A DNA stretch of 64,000 nt from contig CADCSX010000023.1 in NCBI GenBank assembly GCA_902805475.1, positions 3,286,001 through 3,350,000 of the forward strand, given 5' to 3'. The first letter of the stretch is position 1; each line of letters starts with the position of its first letter. The position numbers were made by a program, and so were the translations under genes. Source of the stretch: Entonaema liquescens (taxonomy: Eukaryota > Ascomycota > Sordariomycetes > Xylariales > Xylariaceae). The notes under the pieces were generated by a model that saw only the letters and a program-made list of their open reading frames with translations, had not been told where the DNA came from and searched no databases. This document shows positions 1-12,322 of the stretch, piece by piece.

Positions 1-1103
1 TCCGTACGGTGCAAGCCGGGTTTGGTGATCTTCCTTATAGCATCGAGCAGGATCGGCTGGAAGCAAAGGCTGTTGATCAGGCATATTTTAGGGCTTTAAA
101 CGCTGGTAATCTCGATCAGGAGGTCCAGTCGTTGAGGCGTCGACCACATAACGCGGGTAGTCGCCGGCCTGAAGATATCACTGCATACGGAGCTACGCTT
201 CCTCCCGGTGGTGGGGGTGGCCCTTATGGGCGGATAGTTTCCGGTTCTTACGACCAGAGTATTATAATCTGGAGGAGGGATAGGGAGGGTGTCTGGAAGA
301 GTGCACATACCCTTCGCCAGGAAGAAGGCGCGGCGGCAGCTCTGAGACAGACATCTCGCTCTATTTCGCGAGCACCTCCTGCACCATCAGCTGTACCTTC
401 TACTCATACCCTGTCGGCGCCTCCCGCAGGTGGGCCGCCATCGCAAGCACATCCGAACTTTACTCATGTCGAGCACCCTATACTCGCTACCATCACCCCC
501 CAGACGACTTCGTCCTATACGCAAATGATTGATGCTTGTGTTCCACAGGGACCAGCAGCTCTCCAACAAGCGTTAGCTTCCTACCCAACCATGCTGACAT
601 ACCAATTTCACATACAATCGGCCATCAGTCGTGAACAAAACGCTGTTGTTCGCTCCCAGCTAAGGCAAGTTGTTACCAGTGCCGTAAACAGAGCACAGCT
701 TGCCCAAAATCGCATCAGAGAATCCGTGCAGCAAGCACTCTCAGCAACGACGACCACCGGAGAGACGTCGGCTCAGGCAGGCAGCCAGCACACCTCATCC
801 AGCGCTTCTTCAACGGGACATGCTACTACAAGCAATGGTGGTGGCCCTCCACCCAGTCTCACGCCACACACTCATCAGGTTCAACAAGCACAGACCACAC
901 CTCAAGTGCCCGTTCAAATACAGGGCCAACAACACCCCCATATCGCACAAGCTGACACAAGCCCTGCTAGAATTTTCAAGTTGCAGTTCGACGCACGACG
1001 GATTATTTGCTGTAGTCAAACAAGTACCATCGTGGGTTGGGATTTTTGCAACGGGGACCCTGAGCTCGAGGAGGCATCTGCATTTTTCGGAACTGTGGAG
1101 TAG
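1..1103 (+). CDS. F-box/WD40-repeat protein, C-terminal part (FWD-1-like), 5' truncated by window
   Basis: The reading frame is open from the first bases of the window and ends with TAG at 1101-1103, so only about 366 C-terminal residues are present. The visible part has a WD40-like strand (RIVSGSYDQSIIIWRR), a long low-complexity Gln/Ser/Thr/Pro-rich stretch, and a final WD-like segment containing FDARRIICCSQ and IVGWDF. This arrangement of a propeller with a disordered insertion before the last blade resembles the C-terminus of the fungal SCF substrate receptor FWD-1, which targets the clock protein FRQ for ubiquitination. The F-box lies outside the window, so family membership rests on the C-terminus alone; another F-box/WD40 protein is possible. 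It converges on the VPS60 gene. Confidence 0.6.
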   Translation, partial: RTVQAGFGDLPYSIEQDRLEAKAVDQAYFRALNAGNLDQEVQSLRRRPHNAGSRRPEDITAYGATLPPGGGGGPYGRIVSGSYDQSIIIWRRDREGVWKSAHTLRQEEGAAAALRQTSRSISRAPPAPSAVPSTHTLSAPPAGGPPSQAHPNFTHVEHPILATITPQTTSSYTQMIDACVPQGPAALQQALASYPTMLTYQFHIQSAISREQNAVVRSQLRQVVTSAVNRAQLAQNRIRESVQQALSATTTTGETSAQAGSQHTSSSASSTGHATTSNGGGPPPSLTPHTHQVQQAQTTPQVPVQIQGQQHPHIAQADTSPARIFKLQFDARRIICCSQTSTIVGWDFCNGDPELEEASAFFGTVE

Positions 1104-1326
1104 GAAGTTTCAAGGGCTGTATTGTTTACGGGATATTATGTGTACATGACGATATGAGTACCTATCCATAGCTCGGCCCAAGTAGCATCGTTATAGGGAC
1201 GTTTAACTAAATAGAGTATAATAGTTATAAAAAAAACAGAGACCTTCCAAAACCCCTTTGTCGCGTAAACTCCAGTAACTCCCTTTCTCCATCCAGCCAG
1301 AAAGTAGGCTTGCTAGTCTCCTAATA

Positions 1327-1968
1327 TCACCTCGCTGCTTCTTGTACCTTGTTGTTCGCCTCCGGTGGTTCGTCGATGAATTCGGGTACTTCGTCCCTCA
1401 TGAAATCAGGCACACCACCGGCCTCCATGCCCGCGCCCTCCATCTCCATCTCGGCACCCAGCAGTTCCAGCTCGGCATCGAGCTCGGCCTCATCGACATC
1501 ATCGGGGACCTCGTAGCCGCGGCTGAGGGTCTCGTTGATCTCGTTGCCGACGTCCATGAGGTCGGCCATCTCGTCCTGCATGCGCTCGATCTTGTCGAGG
1601 TCGACCTTGCCGTACTGCTTCTTGAGCTCCTTCTGCGTGGTCTTCATGGCGTCGACCGTCGTCATGACCCCCGCCAGGTTGTCCTGCATCGTCTGCGCCT
1701 GCTCCATGTTCCACACCTGCGACTGCAGCTGGTCCCGCTGCGACTCGTATTGTTTCCGCCGTTGGAGTACTTTCAGCGCTTTGGCCTTGAGTGCGGATTT
1801 CCCGGGGCCTTCCCGCATCTTCGCCATCTTGCTTTGGTACCCGCCTAGCTCGGCGTTCAACGACGCGATTTTCACGTCGAACGAGGAGATGCGCCCGTCG
1901 AGGTTGGTTATGGCGCTGTTGAGCGTGGGTTTGGGCCCTTTGGGCGCGCTGCCGAAGAGTCGGTTCAT
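1327..1968 (-). CDS. VPS60: ESCRT-III subunit Vps60/CHMP5
   Basis: An uninterrupted 213-aa frame begins MNRLFGSAPKG, essentially the canonical CHMP5 start, and contains the conserved MREGP and VDAMK stretches. It is a typical Snf7-fold protein: basic N-terminal half, predicted long helices, and an acidic C-terminal third (EAELDAELELLGAEME) carrying the region used for Vta1/LIP5 binding. The family works on the endosomal membrane, where Vps60 with Vta1 stimulates the Vps4 ATPase during multivesicular body formation. Length matches the usual 215-230 aa. It is intronless and converges with the upstream F-box/WD40 gene with a 223-bp gap. Long open frames on the opposite strand are shadows. Confidence 0.95.
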   Translation of the reverse strand: MNRLFGSAPKGPKPTLNSAITNLDGRISSFDVKIASLNAELGGYQSKMAKMREGPGKSALKAKALKVLQRRKQYESQRDQLQSQVWNMEQAQTMQDNLAGVMTTVDAMKTTQKELKKQYGKVDLDKIERMQDEMADLMDVGNEINETLSRGYEVPDDVDEAELDAELELLGAEMEMEGAGMEAGGVPDFMRDEVPEFIDEPPEANNKVQEAAR

Positions 1969-4900
1969 GGTTGCTGGTGGTGGGGTTGGATCGTGCTCGG
2001 CTTAGTGATTTTTTTCTTTTTTTCTTTTGAAGGGTTTCGGCTTAAGAGTTCGATGGTATACTCGCTATAGGGTTTATAGTCTAGTCTAGTCTTGCAGTTT
2101 ATAGGCGTAGGTGATATGATGGATAGAATGTCTATACTAAAATACGAGGTTCTATCAGTCGCAGGCAGCTGAATAACGGTAAGTGGGATGCTTCAAGGTT
2201 GCTTAGGTGACAATGTGAGCTTGGTGGGGCTAAAAGAGCCATGACGTCCCGAGCACTTGTCAGTTGGCAAAAAGGTGTCAATATACTCACAGCTGGCAAT
2301 CTAGCTAGCGCATATAACTTTATGTTAACTTTATTGTCACCTTACTGTATTACTTAATAAACTGAGTGCTGGTCCCTATAAGACGCCCCTTATCACAATT
2401 GTGCATTAGGTACCTAAGGATATGTATAACGATAAGCATATAACTAGATTGTAAGTACCCTTCGTTTGTCAATCTCAATCATTCACTTATACAATTTTCT
2501 TGGGTGGCTTATACTTCCTTCACATGCTTGCTACTCTGAAAACACTCCAAAATCACCGGTAGGAATGGATTACCGGGGGAAACGACTTACCTGATGTTAT
2601 TCCGTCCGTTGAAGCTCTAAGGTGAGAAGGCTAACCCTTTTTTGCATTCTTATGCGAGAATCAGCATTTTGGGAATTCAAGGGGGAACTGTACCGTATAT
2701 ATCTAGTGCATATTCTTCGAATGTCCGCTTCCAACTATAGCTTCTAGGCGGCCCTAGGGATAACATTCCAACTATAACAAGCCAATAACAAAAGCTTAGA
2801 AGACCATGTGGTTACTAAGGAGCTAATAGGCCCAAGCCACTATATCGATCTGTGGGAATTTGTGTAGACTAGTAGCTACTTCCAAGGTAACATGAGATGA
2901 GCATGGGCAAAAGCAAAATAACACTCAGGCTGATCCTGGCGGGGATGAAATATCATCAAGGTAAAACCACGTCATGTTTATGAATGATGTTCTCTACCAT
3001 GTTCTGTTGTTTTGAAGTGGTACTTTAGAAAAGCTGTAGCGAATATCGGGGAGTCCGGGCAGTTCTATTCGGACTGTGCTAATATCGAGTCTGCACATCC
3101 ATGACAAGCTGTAAAATTTAATGGCGTTAAGTATGCCGTTTGCATAAATTAGAGATGGACTGATTCGTGGAAATGATGCGTTGGTCTAATTGAGTAATCA
3201 CTTTTTTCATGATGCTATACTATTTCGAATCTTAGCTGAATGTTGTAATCCCTATTGAAATTGCAACATCGTCACTTATTGTGAGAACATAAGATACGCA
3301 TATAGTCTCGATCACCAACGCCTTGGAGACCCAAGAGCCAACGTCGTCCTAAGAAGTCTCAGACTGGATCCCTATTTTCGGAGAAAACCTAAGGTCTAGA
3401 CTGATCCTGCTGTGCACTTACGCCCCTCTTGGTTTCTGAAGAACCTGGCAATGTGGCGCTCGTGTTGTAATTTGCTTTTGATGACTTATGAATGCCTCGC
3501 GCTTATTAAGTCCTACCGGCCGTGCAGATAGTCGAGCGCGTACATTTACAAGCCTTCATCTACGCGTTTCCGGCTCACCGGTAGGATGCAGGTCCAACTT
3601 GTTCTCTTCCAATAAATGACAAGTCTACGTCCTCGTGTTGCAACAACGTGGCAGGTCTGTCCGGGAATCGGATGAGTGTAGCTGTGAATTATCACCCCGC
3701 TGATCGAGTAACGTGTCGAAGTAAGGTCCCGATAGTAGATGGAGTCGCTCAGCTCTGCACGTTCCCCCCGAGTCCACGGCTGGTTGCCCGACGCCTTTCG
3801 CTTAGAAAACTGCCTTTTCATCTCACGCTAGCACCTCACTCGTTTTCTCGATCGAGCGGCATATCATGGGTTCTGCTAATCTTGGCCATTGCCCTCTACG
3901 CAATCGAGAATAGAATTATGTCCCCTCTTATTCTTGATTGGTCTCAACTTAATCAGAGTTACACGACAGGATCGAAAGGCGTATGTCCTTAACACCGTTC
4001 TTGGTGAGGTGGGCCAAAGGTATGAATAGGCACTTTTTAAAATATTACCTACCGAGACGGTGTGGAAGCATATGATCTATCGTAAAAGATTGCAAACAAA
4101 TAACTAGATCTAGTCATAAAGGCTATTTTGCTACCATAGTCGAAGTAGTTGGCCTCTCTCCTGAACACCTGCAGTAGTGCCACCCTTACGTGTTTCTCGA
4201 ATTGGGTCTATTTCATGCTTGGAGTATAGCGTCAGCTGAACGGCAAGATCAGGCTTGGGTTGAAATATGAGACCTATACTATGTCCTCGAACCTAAGCAT
4301 GGGCTACTTACGTTCAGCCAGCCCTCAACGTGGTTATGTTTACCTTGAAGTGGCAGTATAGAGCGAGTCACGCGAAAGGGGAGATAATAACAACGAGAAG
4401 AATTAATCTAATATACAGGGGAAGCAATCAGGGCTTGGCATTGGTTGATTGGCTGAAGCTAGTCGAAAACTCGAAATGTAAGTGATTAACTTAACGTTTA
4501 ATACGACTCTAAGATCTCGATGAAAATATCTGTCATTTGCATGAAACCGTTGTTCCCGTACGGCCCATTTAGTCCCCAACAACTGAGATCAAGAGAAGCT
4601 ATGCCAGGCCTTGGCCTAATTTAGGATGGAAAACAGGACTAGAACGAGACTAAATGTTCGAAGGCACGGATAAGTGAAAAACCGCTGAGTCTCAGAGGTT
4701 GCAAAGATTAGGTACCTAAACTAACCCTCTCTATGAGGCTTACATGGGTTTGAAAATTACCTGCTTTCATTGCCAATCACGGGAAATGTGGAAAAGGCTA
4801 ATTGCTTACCTCCATAGATATGCGATGGAAGTAAGTCCTGAAGAGCAATCATGACGTTGTCATAATATACGGTGTAACCGCCCATAAAGCTGTACCTACA

Positions 4901-5738
4901 AGCCATCCATCCCTATTCTGTGCAGGTCACCTACTTCATCACCCATTACGTGAAATTAAGAGTTATAATGCGACAGTTGTTGTTATGCATGTCTCATCAA
5001 AATTAGGTGCAGAATCTCTTTGTTCAACTAAGCCCGTGGGCCATAACGGTTTTCTTGTGAGAGGGAAGATCACTGCCCCCTACGACCGACTGTCCGACTG
5101 TTGGGTACCGAACGGGTCTTCCCGTTTAAGATCTCTTCTGCAGCCTGGAACCTGGAGTACCTCGTGGGGACGACTGTTGCCGGGATGCTGGAGCTGCAGC
5201 CCCTAAAAAAAGCGTGGCTGAAGTCTGGAGCCAAGTTACACAGTAAGGGCTGAAGAATGGTATTGCGTTAATTGGATAGGCTATACCTGCTCTCTTGTAC
5301 TATAGTGGCTTACATTGGTTATGTAAATCTGGGTTATTTCTTCGACTAAACATACGATTTATGGTCACACAGTGAAATGAAGAGGCCTTGTCAAGGGGAT
5401 GCGGCCGCTAGTGGGACGCCCTCGCGGAGCATTCCAAGATGAACTTTCATCCAGATCGAATAGATCTGAGAAAACTCCTGTCCACCGCGGAACGCCATCT
5501 TGAAAAGAAGGAATTAGTGCGTGGCATTGGGGTTAATCTAGACGCCGTTATGGAACATCACATCCGACTACGCAGGAACTTGAAGGCATGGCCATAACAG
5601 ATGTGTATATAAACTCCCTGAGTTCCCTCGAACTCGACATTCTAATCCCCATCCCAGATCATCCAGTCTCAGTCTTCAGTCTCTACAGCTCCCTACAAGT
5701 TTCTATACCTCTTCAGGTCAACATCCCTTATATTCAAC
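1969..5738. other. Gene-poor intergenic region
   Basis: About 3.8 kb without a recognisable gene. Only short unlinked ORFs occur (for example 3648-3992), none with recognisable domains. Two copies of the self-complementary 10-mer TAGGTACCTA lie at 2407-2416 and 4709-4718. The right end is the promoter of the hydrophobin gene. I see no transposon ends or long repeats. Confidence 0.6.
5606..5613 (+). promoter_or_regulatory. TATA box of hydrophobin gene
   Basis: TATATAAA lies about 125 bp upstream of the hydrophobin ATG and is followed by a CT-rich stretch leading to the start codon, as is common in strongly expressed fungal genes. Assignment is by position and sequence only. Confidence 0.6.
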
Positions 5739-6102
5739 ATGCAGTTCAGCACTATTACCATCCTTGCCTTGGCCGCCGTTGCCACTGCTGCCCCTGCTAC
5801 CCCTGCTGAGGTCGTCGAGGCCCGTACTACCACCCCGGTGCCAACCTGCAGCAACAACCAGCCCAACCAGGTTTGCTGCTCTAACGGCATCCTGAGCTGT
5901 TTACTCTCTGGTGTTCTTGGTTCGAACTGCGGTGGTGACGTCTTCTGCTGCAACAGCAACGTTGTCGGCCCGGTGAGTGAAACTTGTTGAATTTCTTTCC
6001 TTTTTATTAGAAGCGTTTGTAGTTACTGACCACCTTCTGCACTTTCAGACTGGCAGCCTCATCGCCGCCAATATCAATCTCCTCAACTGTCTCGATGTTT
6101 GA
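5739..6102 (+). CDS. Hydrophobin (atypical class I-like), secreted
   Basis: Exons 5739-5972 and 6049-6102 are joined by a phase-0 intron (GTGAGT...TTTCAG) to give 95 aa. A hydrophobic signal peptide (about residues 1-18, MQFSTITILALAAVATAAP) precedes eight cysteines in the hydrophobin order C, CC, C, C, CC, C. Spacing is C-x8-CC-x6-C-x9-C-x5-CC-x20-C. The C5-C6 distance of 5 is class I-like, but the C3-C4 loop of 6 residues is much shorter than in classical class I or II proteins; a comparable short form occurs in some Sordariomycete hydrophobins. Such proteins self-assemble at air-water interfaces and coat spores and hyphae. The last 17 residues, including Cys8, come from exon 2, so ignoring the intron would lose it. 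The gene stands alone between long non-coding flanks. Confidence 0.9.
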
Positions 6103-8066
6103 GCAGCATTCTGCGAATAAGTCAAGAGTTCGTGGATCGAATGCAGTACAAGTGCTTGGATTCGGGAACGATATGAGAGAGGGACTCTGTTATGAGTGTT
6201 TGATTCTGATTTAACTTGTCATGGCCTGACTACATTCGTTTATTAGCTTTGAAATATTACAATTGTGTGACACAACTTATTTCGTTTCTCTATTCGTGAA
6301 TATGCTAACTCATATTACCCTCCTAAGACCGAGGATATGTTAGGGATAAGTATCAAACCTTGGTTTATGCGTAACATTGTGATGGAGTCATTAACCGCTC
6401 CCAATCCCCTTGGTAGCTTAGAAAAGAATAAAAGATTATAATTACGTACCTACTTATCTAGTCTCTTAGACTTATACTTTGTCAACGACTACGCGTAAAT
6501 ATGCCAACACACCATTTCCACACCTCCTAAAACACTTAAGGAACCTAAGACGCCAGTTAATACAATACCGAGATGCGCTTACTATAGTTTAGGGATGGGC
6601 GTTAGTTGACTGATTGGAGCACTCTTAAAAAACAAATATTATATTAGTTAAATAGTATATCTACATAAGTGTAGGGAGGCTTCTAATGGCACATGCCTCT
6701 CCTAAGTGTAGCGCTGCATATTATAATTTGTGGAACTAGTAGTATACTATTATCAAGCCCATTTCCCATAGTTTCATTGATTCAGTTCACTCACTCACCC
6801 CATTTGAGTATAGCCTCAGGAATTCACTGAGCACAATACCTACGTTATGATACATAGTCGCCTTTCCTGTAACGTCTATGACAATACCGAATCTACAACG
6901 GGCCTAGAAAATTTGACTAAACAGGAAGAAATAACGAGAATCGAATAGCTTGATCTCTTAGCCAACATATTTGCCGATCCAGTTAACATGTAATTACGAC
7001 GTGTGTTGGGACTAAGCTTTGACTTCAACTGATGGGAAATACATTAATTACCTCTAGAGTGATTGTTGAGCATGGGGTTTGATTGAAAGTGCAAGGACAC
7101 AACCTGACTACTTATCCCTCTGTTCGGATAGGGGGTGCTGTCAACACGTCACCAATTTTATTACTTGCTAATGAACAGCTACAAATCTTCCATCGGGTAT
7201 ACAAGATGGAATACATAGATAACTATAGATATCATAAGGATGTATATGTGGACTACTCCAACCCGATTTAGTAAGTATTTCAAGGGAGTGTATGGTCGTC
7301 ATATATAAGAGATGCAGAAGTTTATTAGCGCAATGGTCTTAGGTTAGGGGGATTGTAGTTTGAATACCTTATTGATTTTTCCTTAGGTAACTTTTATCCA
7401 ACAAACTACATGCATCGCATACCTATGGCAAACTTCCTTTGAGATACTTTTGTCTGGTCACCCACCTCGTGCTTTGTCCAAGCTTTAGCTACCTAGCCTA
7501 CCCGGTTCTTTAGATATATAAGCCAATGAAATTAAAGAACCTCTTGTAACCCATGGAAGGGTATTTATAATTGGTCCTGTACACCGAAACTTGAATACTA
7601 GGTACGTAATTATATGAACGCCTAATTTCGTAGTGACGCGAGACTGGGGGGATGTGTACGTGAGACGCCACGGATGTGGTGAGATTTGTTGAGTAAAGGA
7701 AGCAATCGAGGTATCTATTACATTTACCTAGCAAGAGTAATATTGGGTTCAAAAGCTAAAATAGTCCTACAATGGTTTTCGTGCCCCTTTCAAATACCTA
7801 CCTAGCGTAAATAGCTTAAGGCAACTTCAGTTCTATGTTAAGCATAATATTTCATGTAATCCTACACATTCTTGCGTATTCATACGCGTCATGGGATATT
7901 TTCTCAGTCATGTAACAGACCACATCTGGGGGTTGGCTGCAAGAAAGCTATGCTCGTAAACGAAAGCTACCCTCACTTTATGTTGAGTGTAGAGTACTAT
8001 TTAGGTGGCCAATCTGGCCACTCTGGATTGGGATGTACAGCTAAGTCGACCAAGAGAAATCTGGAG
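6103..8066. other. Intergenic region without recognised gene
   Basis: About 2 kb, AT-rich, holding only short ORFs without recognisable domains (7083-7271; 7510-7752 on the minus strand). The frame of the next gene is open upstream of its ATG (from 7872), but the N-terminal family motif begins at 8067. Confidence 0.55.
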
Positions 8067-11000
8067 ATGGCTGATGTTCTTAGCATTGCGGCGGCGGCTG
8101 CCCAATTTCTTGATGTTGCTATTCGATTGTCTACGAAGCTGAGTTGGGTATGTTCTGAAGTACGCGGTACGCCAAAAAGACTCCATGATCTCAGAATAAG
8201 CCTCAATCAGCAAATAGGGTTCGTCCAAAATATTTCGCAAAATCATTTGCATCAACAGGGAACTTTGGTGGGTAACAGAGTTGAAATAATTGCTCTCCTA
8301 GAACAGTATAAGGATGTGATGCGGAACCTACTTGATCTCCTTCAGTCTCTCTCGGACAAGACCGATAAGAATATTCTCAGCAAGGGGTGGGGTATGATCC
8401 TTACTCTCCATAAAAACGATGCTATCCTTCATCTCTGCAAACAAATCGAAGAACAGAGGGGCCTTGTTCTGTTATGGCTCAGCAATGCAAATCTGTACGT
8501 ACGCGAAATTTATGCCAGGTTGAGAACTTTACTAATAGGTTTATAGCACACATGCTACGGAGACTCTAAATGTCTCCCGCGAGTCTCTTAGGGCTGCTAC
8601 GGAAACCCTGAAGGTCTCTTCGGAGACGCGTTTGCTTGCGGAGGGAGTGGCAACAAATGTTGATCAGATACTTCCCCTGGTTCAAAATATTAGTGTTAGA
8701 ACATCAAATATTACTTCTGAAGTCAAAGGCAATGTGCTACAAGGGCGCCAAATCCTTGACGCAATAGGACAGACGAATGTCGAACTTCAAAGGCTCAATA
8801 ACGAGCATCATGACTTGGGCGTGTCTGTAAGTTATTCCTTTCCCGGAAACAAAACAGTCTGATAGTTCACTAACATATACAAGTTGAAGGAACTCTAGGA
8901 GATTCTTAAACATAATTATGCCCTGCAAGACACTGTGTGGAGGACAGCAGTTGTATACAGCCAGGAGGCGTACGACTACACAGACCCTGCCCCCAAGATG
9001 CACTCTATCATTAGAGAAGTCCACAATGGCCAAACACATGGGGCAGCTGGAAATGATGGCTTGAATGATACTCGCCAATCCTCAAATTCTTGCCAGTGCC
9101 GACCATTCAGTAAAACGGAACGGTGGACGCCTTTGTCAATCCTTCATTTTAAACGAGTGTTTCGATACTATCATCATCGACAATGCCCACGGTCGAAGAA
9201 CTCAGATAAAAGTCTTGAGTACTTAATGAAGATCTTGCCACCTACGTGGCTACTTGGATATACGATAAATCTAAGCATAGCCGTTCATAATTGGCGGGTA
9301 GGCCAGAGTTTCAAGATATCTCCGATTATGGTAGGCGCACAGAGGATTGTTTCTCGTGAGACCTCGTTGTCCTTTCGGGCAATCGAGAATACTCGCCGCG
9401 AGCTTTGCCAATCGGAGTTTATAAACAATTCCTCACAGTTGAAATACTTATGTCTACCTTGAAAGACTTGTTCAGCACCCAACAGTCATCAGCGCTTGAT
9501 GTAGATCCAAATGGGGTCACCTTACTTCATGTCAGTTACACTACACTTTTCCTATATGCCATACACCGCTAATACTATGTTATTAAAGGAAGTAATTGAT
9601 ATGTATATTATGAACGATTCACCTTACGGCAGAGACGGCATCCCAGCACCGACAGACGAATATCTAGTCTTAATCCAATTCATGCTGGATTCAGGCGTTG
9701 ACCCTAACATTGAGTGTACTCCCACCACATATGGAACTGGGACGGTCTTAGACGTACTCACCTCTCAACCTGGGTTTCGCGTGCGGAATTTAACCTACCA
9801 GATATATGATAGATTGAATAGCAGAGGGGCGCAATTCTCACGACCAATCCAGAGCGTTACTAAAGTACATTCATATTCTAAGGCTCGGTATTTCATAAGA
9901 GAAATCTCTGACTTTTCGATGTTTCCAGAGCAGATTGATCGTAGGTCGTGATCTAATTCATACACCAAATCACTTTGAGACTGCTAACATTAGCCATTAT
10001 AAAACTAGTCTGCGACCTAAGCCCGCTAGTTCCGGCTATAATCAGCCAGTCGGAGAAAGACTTCATACGGATTATTCAACGATGTGATGTCAAACATGCT
10101 TCTCGTGTGAATGGCCTAACTGCTATGCATTTTGCAGTCTCTTGGCCTTTCGCTTTACGGGCTCTGATAGAAGCTGGTGCGAGCATTGAATGCGAAGATT
10201 ATTGTCATCGCCGCCCAATCCATTTAGCAGTAGGGCTTAGGTACTTTTTAGCCGTCAAAATCCTACTCGAGGCTGACTGCGCTCTATGGTCGCCATGTAA
10301 TGAATGGGCTCTACACCAATCAGCCCTAAGGAACTCCGTCTCTCCATTGAGGGGTTCCGATCCATGAGGACATTGTTCATGCGGTTATAGACGGGATCAT
10401 CGACCGACATAGGCGACTCTTCCGCCTTGGTGCTACTATGCTCCCGGAAGAATCACTTATTCGACAGAAAATAAAAGAGGATGAATTAGACGAAACACTG
10501 GTGCCGTCTCTCATTCAAGAGTTAGGCTCATATGAGATACCAATACCAACAGCCTTACGCCTGGATGGTGTGAGTTTTTTGACTCGACAGATATGCACGC
10601 AGAAATTAGAATACCTACTTATAGTGCCGATAAACTCTGGGATGCTGGGTTCCGTAACGTGGCCAGTTTCGATAAAAATGGCCTTACACCAATGCTGCAC
10701 AGTTGGTACTCGGCAAATTTCGATATGGTATCGTGGCTATTGGATAAGGGGGCACCGTTGCTTTCCCAGCACCGTGACCTCTCTATATGCGGACTTCATT
10801 TGTATGCATGTAGGCTGTCTTACCCAGGAGCATTCTTCCATTGCGATGCGAACTTAATTCCTAGCCCTAGCAGGGAACTTGCCTGTCAGTTCTGGCAAAA
10901 CTCGGATGTAACTCGGGATAGCTGCTCTTGCGCATGTTCTCCGCAAGGCTGTTCTCCTGTCTCAATGCTATTCAAGTCTCCCTATTTACAAATACCGACT

Positions 11001-11336
11001 ACACAAACCGTGGAAGACGATGCTAGGCGTTTGGAAATCTTCTGGGAGAAGGCTCAAGTTCCTCTAGAGCTACGTCAAACTCAAGTGGAAGACCTTTTAC
11101 GAATAGCTATCTTTGAGATGTTGCGTTGCCAGCATACCTGCTGCCGTCTAAATACGTACGGGCATGTTACCAATGGATCAGTTTGGGTTCCTGATTATGA
11201 CTCGAGAAAACCAGGTGGGATCTTTTACGAAAGGCTCGAGTCCTGCCTTAAGAAGATGTCCAATTGCGAATGCCAGGGTGCTGACAAGGTCCCATGCGTT
11301 ATTAGTGAAAATGAGACTTGTCGCTCGGTTCACTAA
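8067..11336 (+). pseudogene. Fungal STAND-type N-terminal domain/ankyrin-repeat protein, frame-disrupted
   Basis: The product starts MADVLSIAAAAAQFLDVAIRL, the usual start of the fungal N-terminal domain of STAND proteins, followed by coiled-coil-like helices and then ankyrin repeats (NGLTAMHFAV, RPIHLAVGLRYFLAVKILLEA, NGLTPMLHSWY, VSWLLDKGAPL). Usable introns are 8495-8546, 8827-8898, 9531-9588 and 9941-10008 (or 9941-9993). Reading is broken at three places where no intron fits: near 9430-9440, near 10330-10366, and near 10570-10592, where one missing base in a T run would join the frames. Coding-like sequence also continues past the TAA at 11334-11336 in the same frame to a TGA at 11412-11414. 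Such proteins often belong to large fungal families of unknown function, some with roles in non-self recognition. It may be a decayed copy or an intact gene with sequence errors. Confidence 0.7.
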
Positions 11337-12322
11337 TCAATCCTGAAGTTCAACGAGGATGACACGATGAAATCGATACTGGATAAGATAATAGAGATAG
11401 ACGAAACTATTTGAAACAAATTGGCTATTCCCCTGGATAATTATATCTATTGGGCGTCTAAATTATAATTTCGATGGATAATATAAAGCGATTGTTGTTG
11501 AAAGGTCCCTCAACATTGAACCTTGGCATGTTATACTCTCTACGAAATGATAGATAACTGACTAGTAGTAACCCTTATCCTACGTTCACCTCTCATAAAC
11601 CTATCTCTTAACATCACGACTGTACTGTCCATATAGAAGACGAAGTATAAATAAATCTTGATGAATTCATATTCCCTGTATTCGGGAAATCACGCCTGAG
11701 CTGTTTTTGATTATGTTCCAAGTCTATATGCCCATGCCTTGATATAAATGCGCCGCCCCATGTCGTGATCATTCCAATGCCTATGAAAATGGAAATCCAC
11801 CTATACCCGATCCCGCGGTAAATAGATAATACGCCGGCCCCAACAAAGCAAATCGCTATGCATTCTTAGATATGAAATTGCAAAGGATGGTCTGGTAGGG
11901 CTAATCCTAAAGCCCTCTAAACCTCATTTACACTGATATTTATTATATCAGTGAATGTCTCTTAAAGCAAACATGTCTTACCATGATGCTCAACCAAAAG
12001 AGTCCTAGCTAAGCGATAGTTATATGCCGGCTGAAACAATGTCTCCATCTGTTTAAGACTAGTCGTACAATTTGGTGCCGGTTTTAGATCCCATGGGTGG
12101 TGAAGTGGGTCGAAGCCAACATCGCATACGATATTGCGTAAGTAGTCCGCGACGCCCAGCGTTTAGTCCTCTCACATGTCGTATGGTGTATAGATGTGTA
12201 GATGACGACAGCCAGGTCATATCTCCACCATGTTGATCAGGCGATAGGATTCTCGCGCTCATCGACGAGTAGTCGGCGCGGCTTATTTTGTTTTGAATCG
12301 GTCGAATAATCGATTAAATTCC
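11337..12322. other. Intergenic region with a short hairpin
   Basis: No recognised gene. At 11931-11953 there is a perfect 9-bp inverted repeat (CACTGATAT...ATATCAGTG) with a 5-base loop. The minus-strand ORF 12059-12262 has no recognisable domain and is not called. The first 80 bases may be the lost C-terminal tail of the ankyrin gene. Confidence 0.5.

Noticed and set aside
1342..1848. 168-aa plus-strand ORF antisense to VPS60
   Set aside because: It is a Leu/His/Arg-rich shadow produced by the codon bias of the conserved VPS60 gene on the other strand.
7872..8066. Longer N-terminus for the ankyrin-type gene
   Set aside because: The added 65 residues do not resemble the family, whose conserved MADVLSIAAA start is exactly at 8067.
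11931..11953. Hairpin as a bacterial-style terminator or miniature transposon
   Set aside because: The stem is only 9 bp, AT-rich, with no T tract, target-site duplication or second copy seen in the window.
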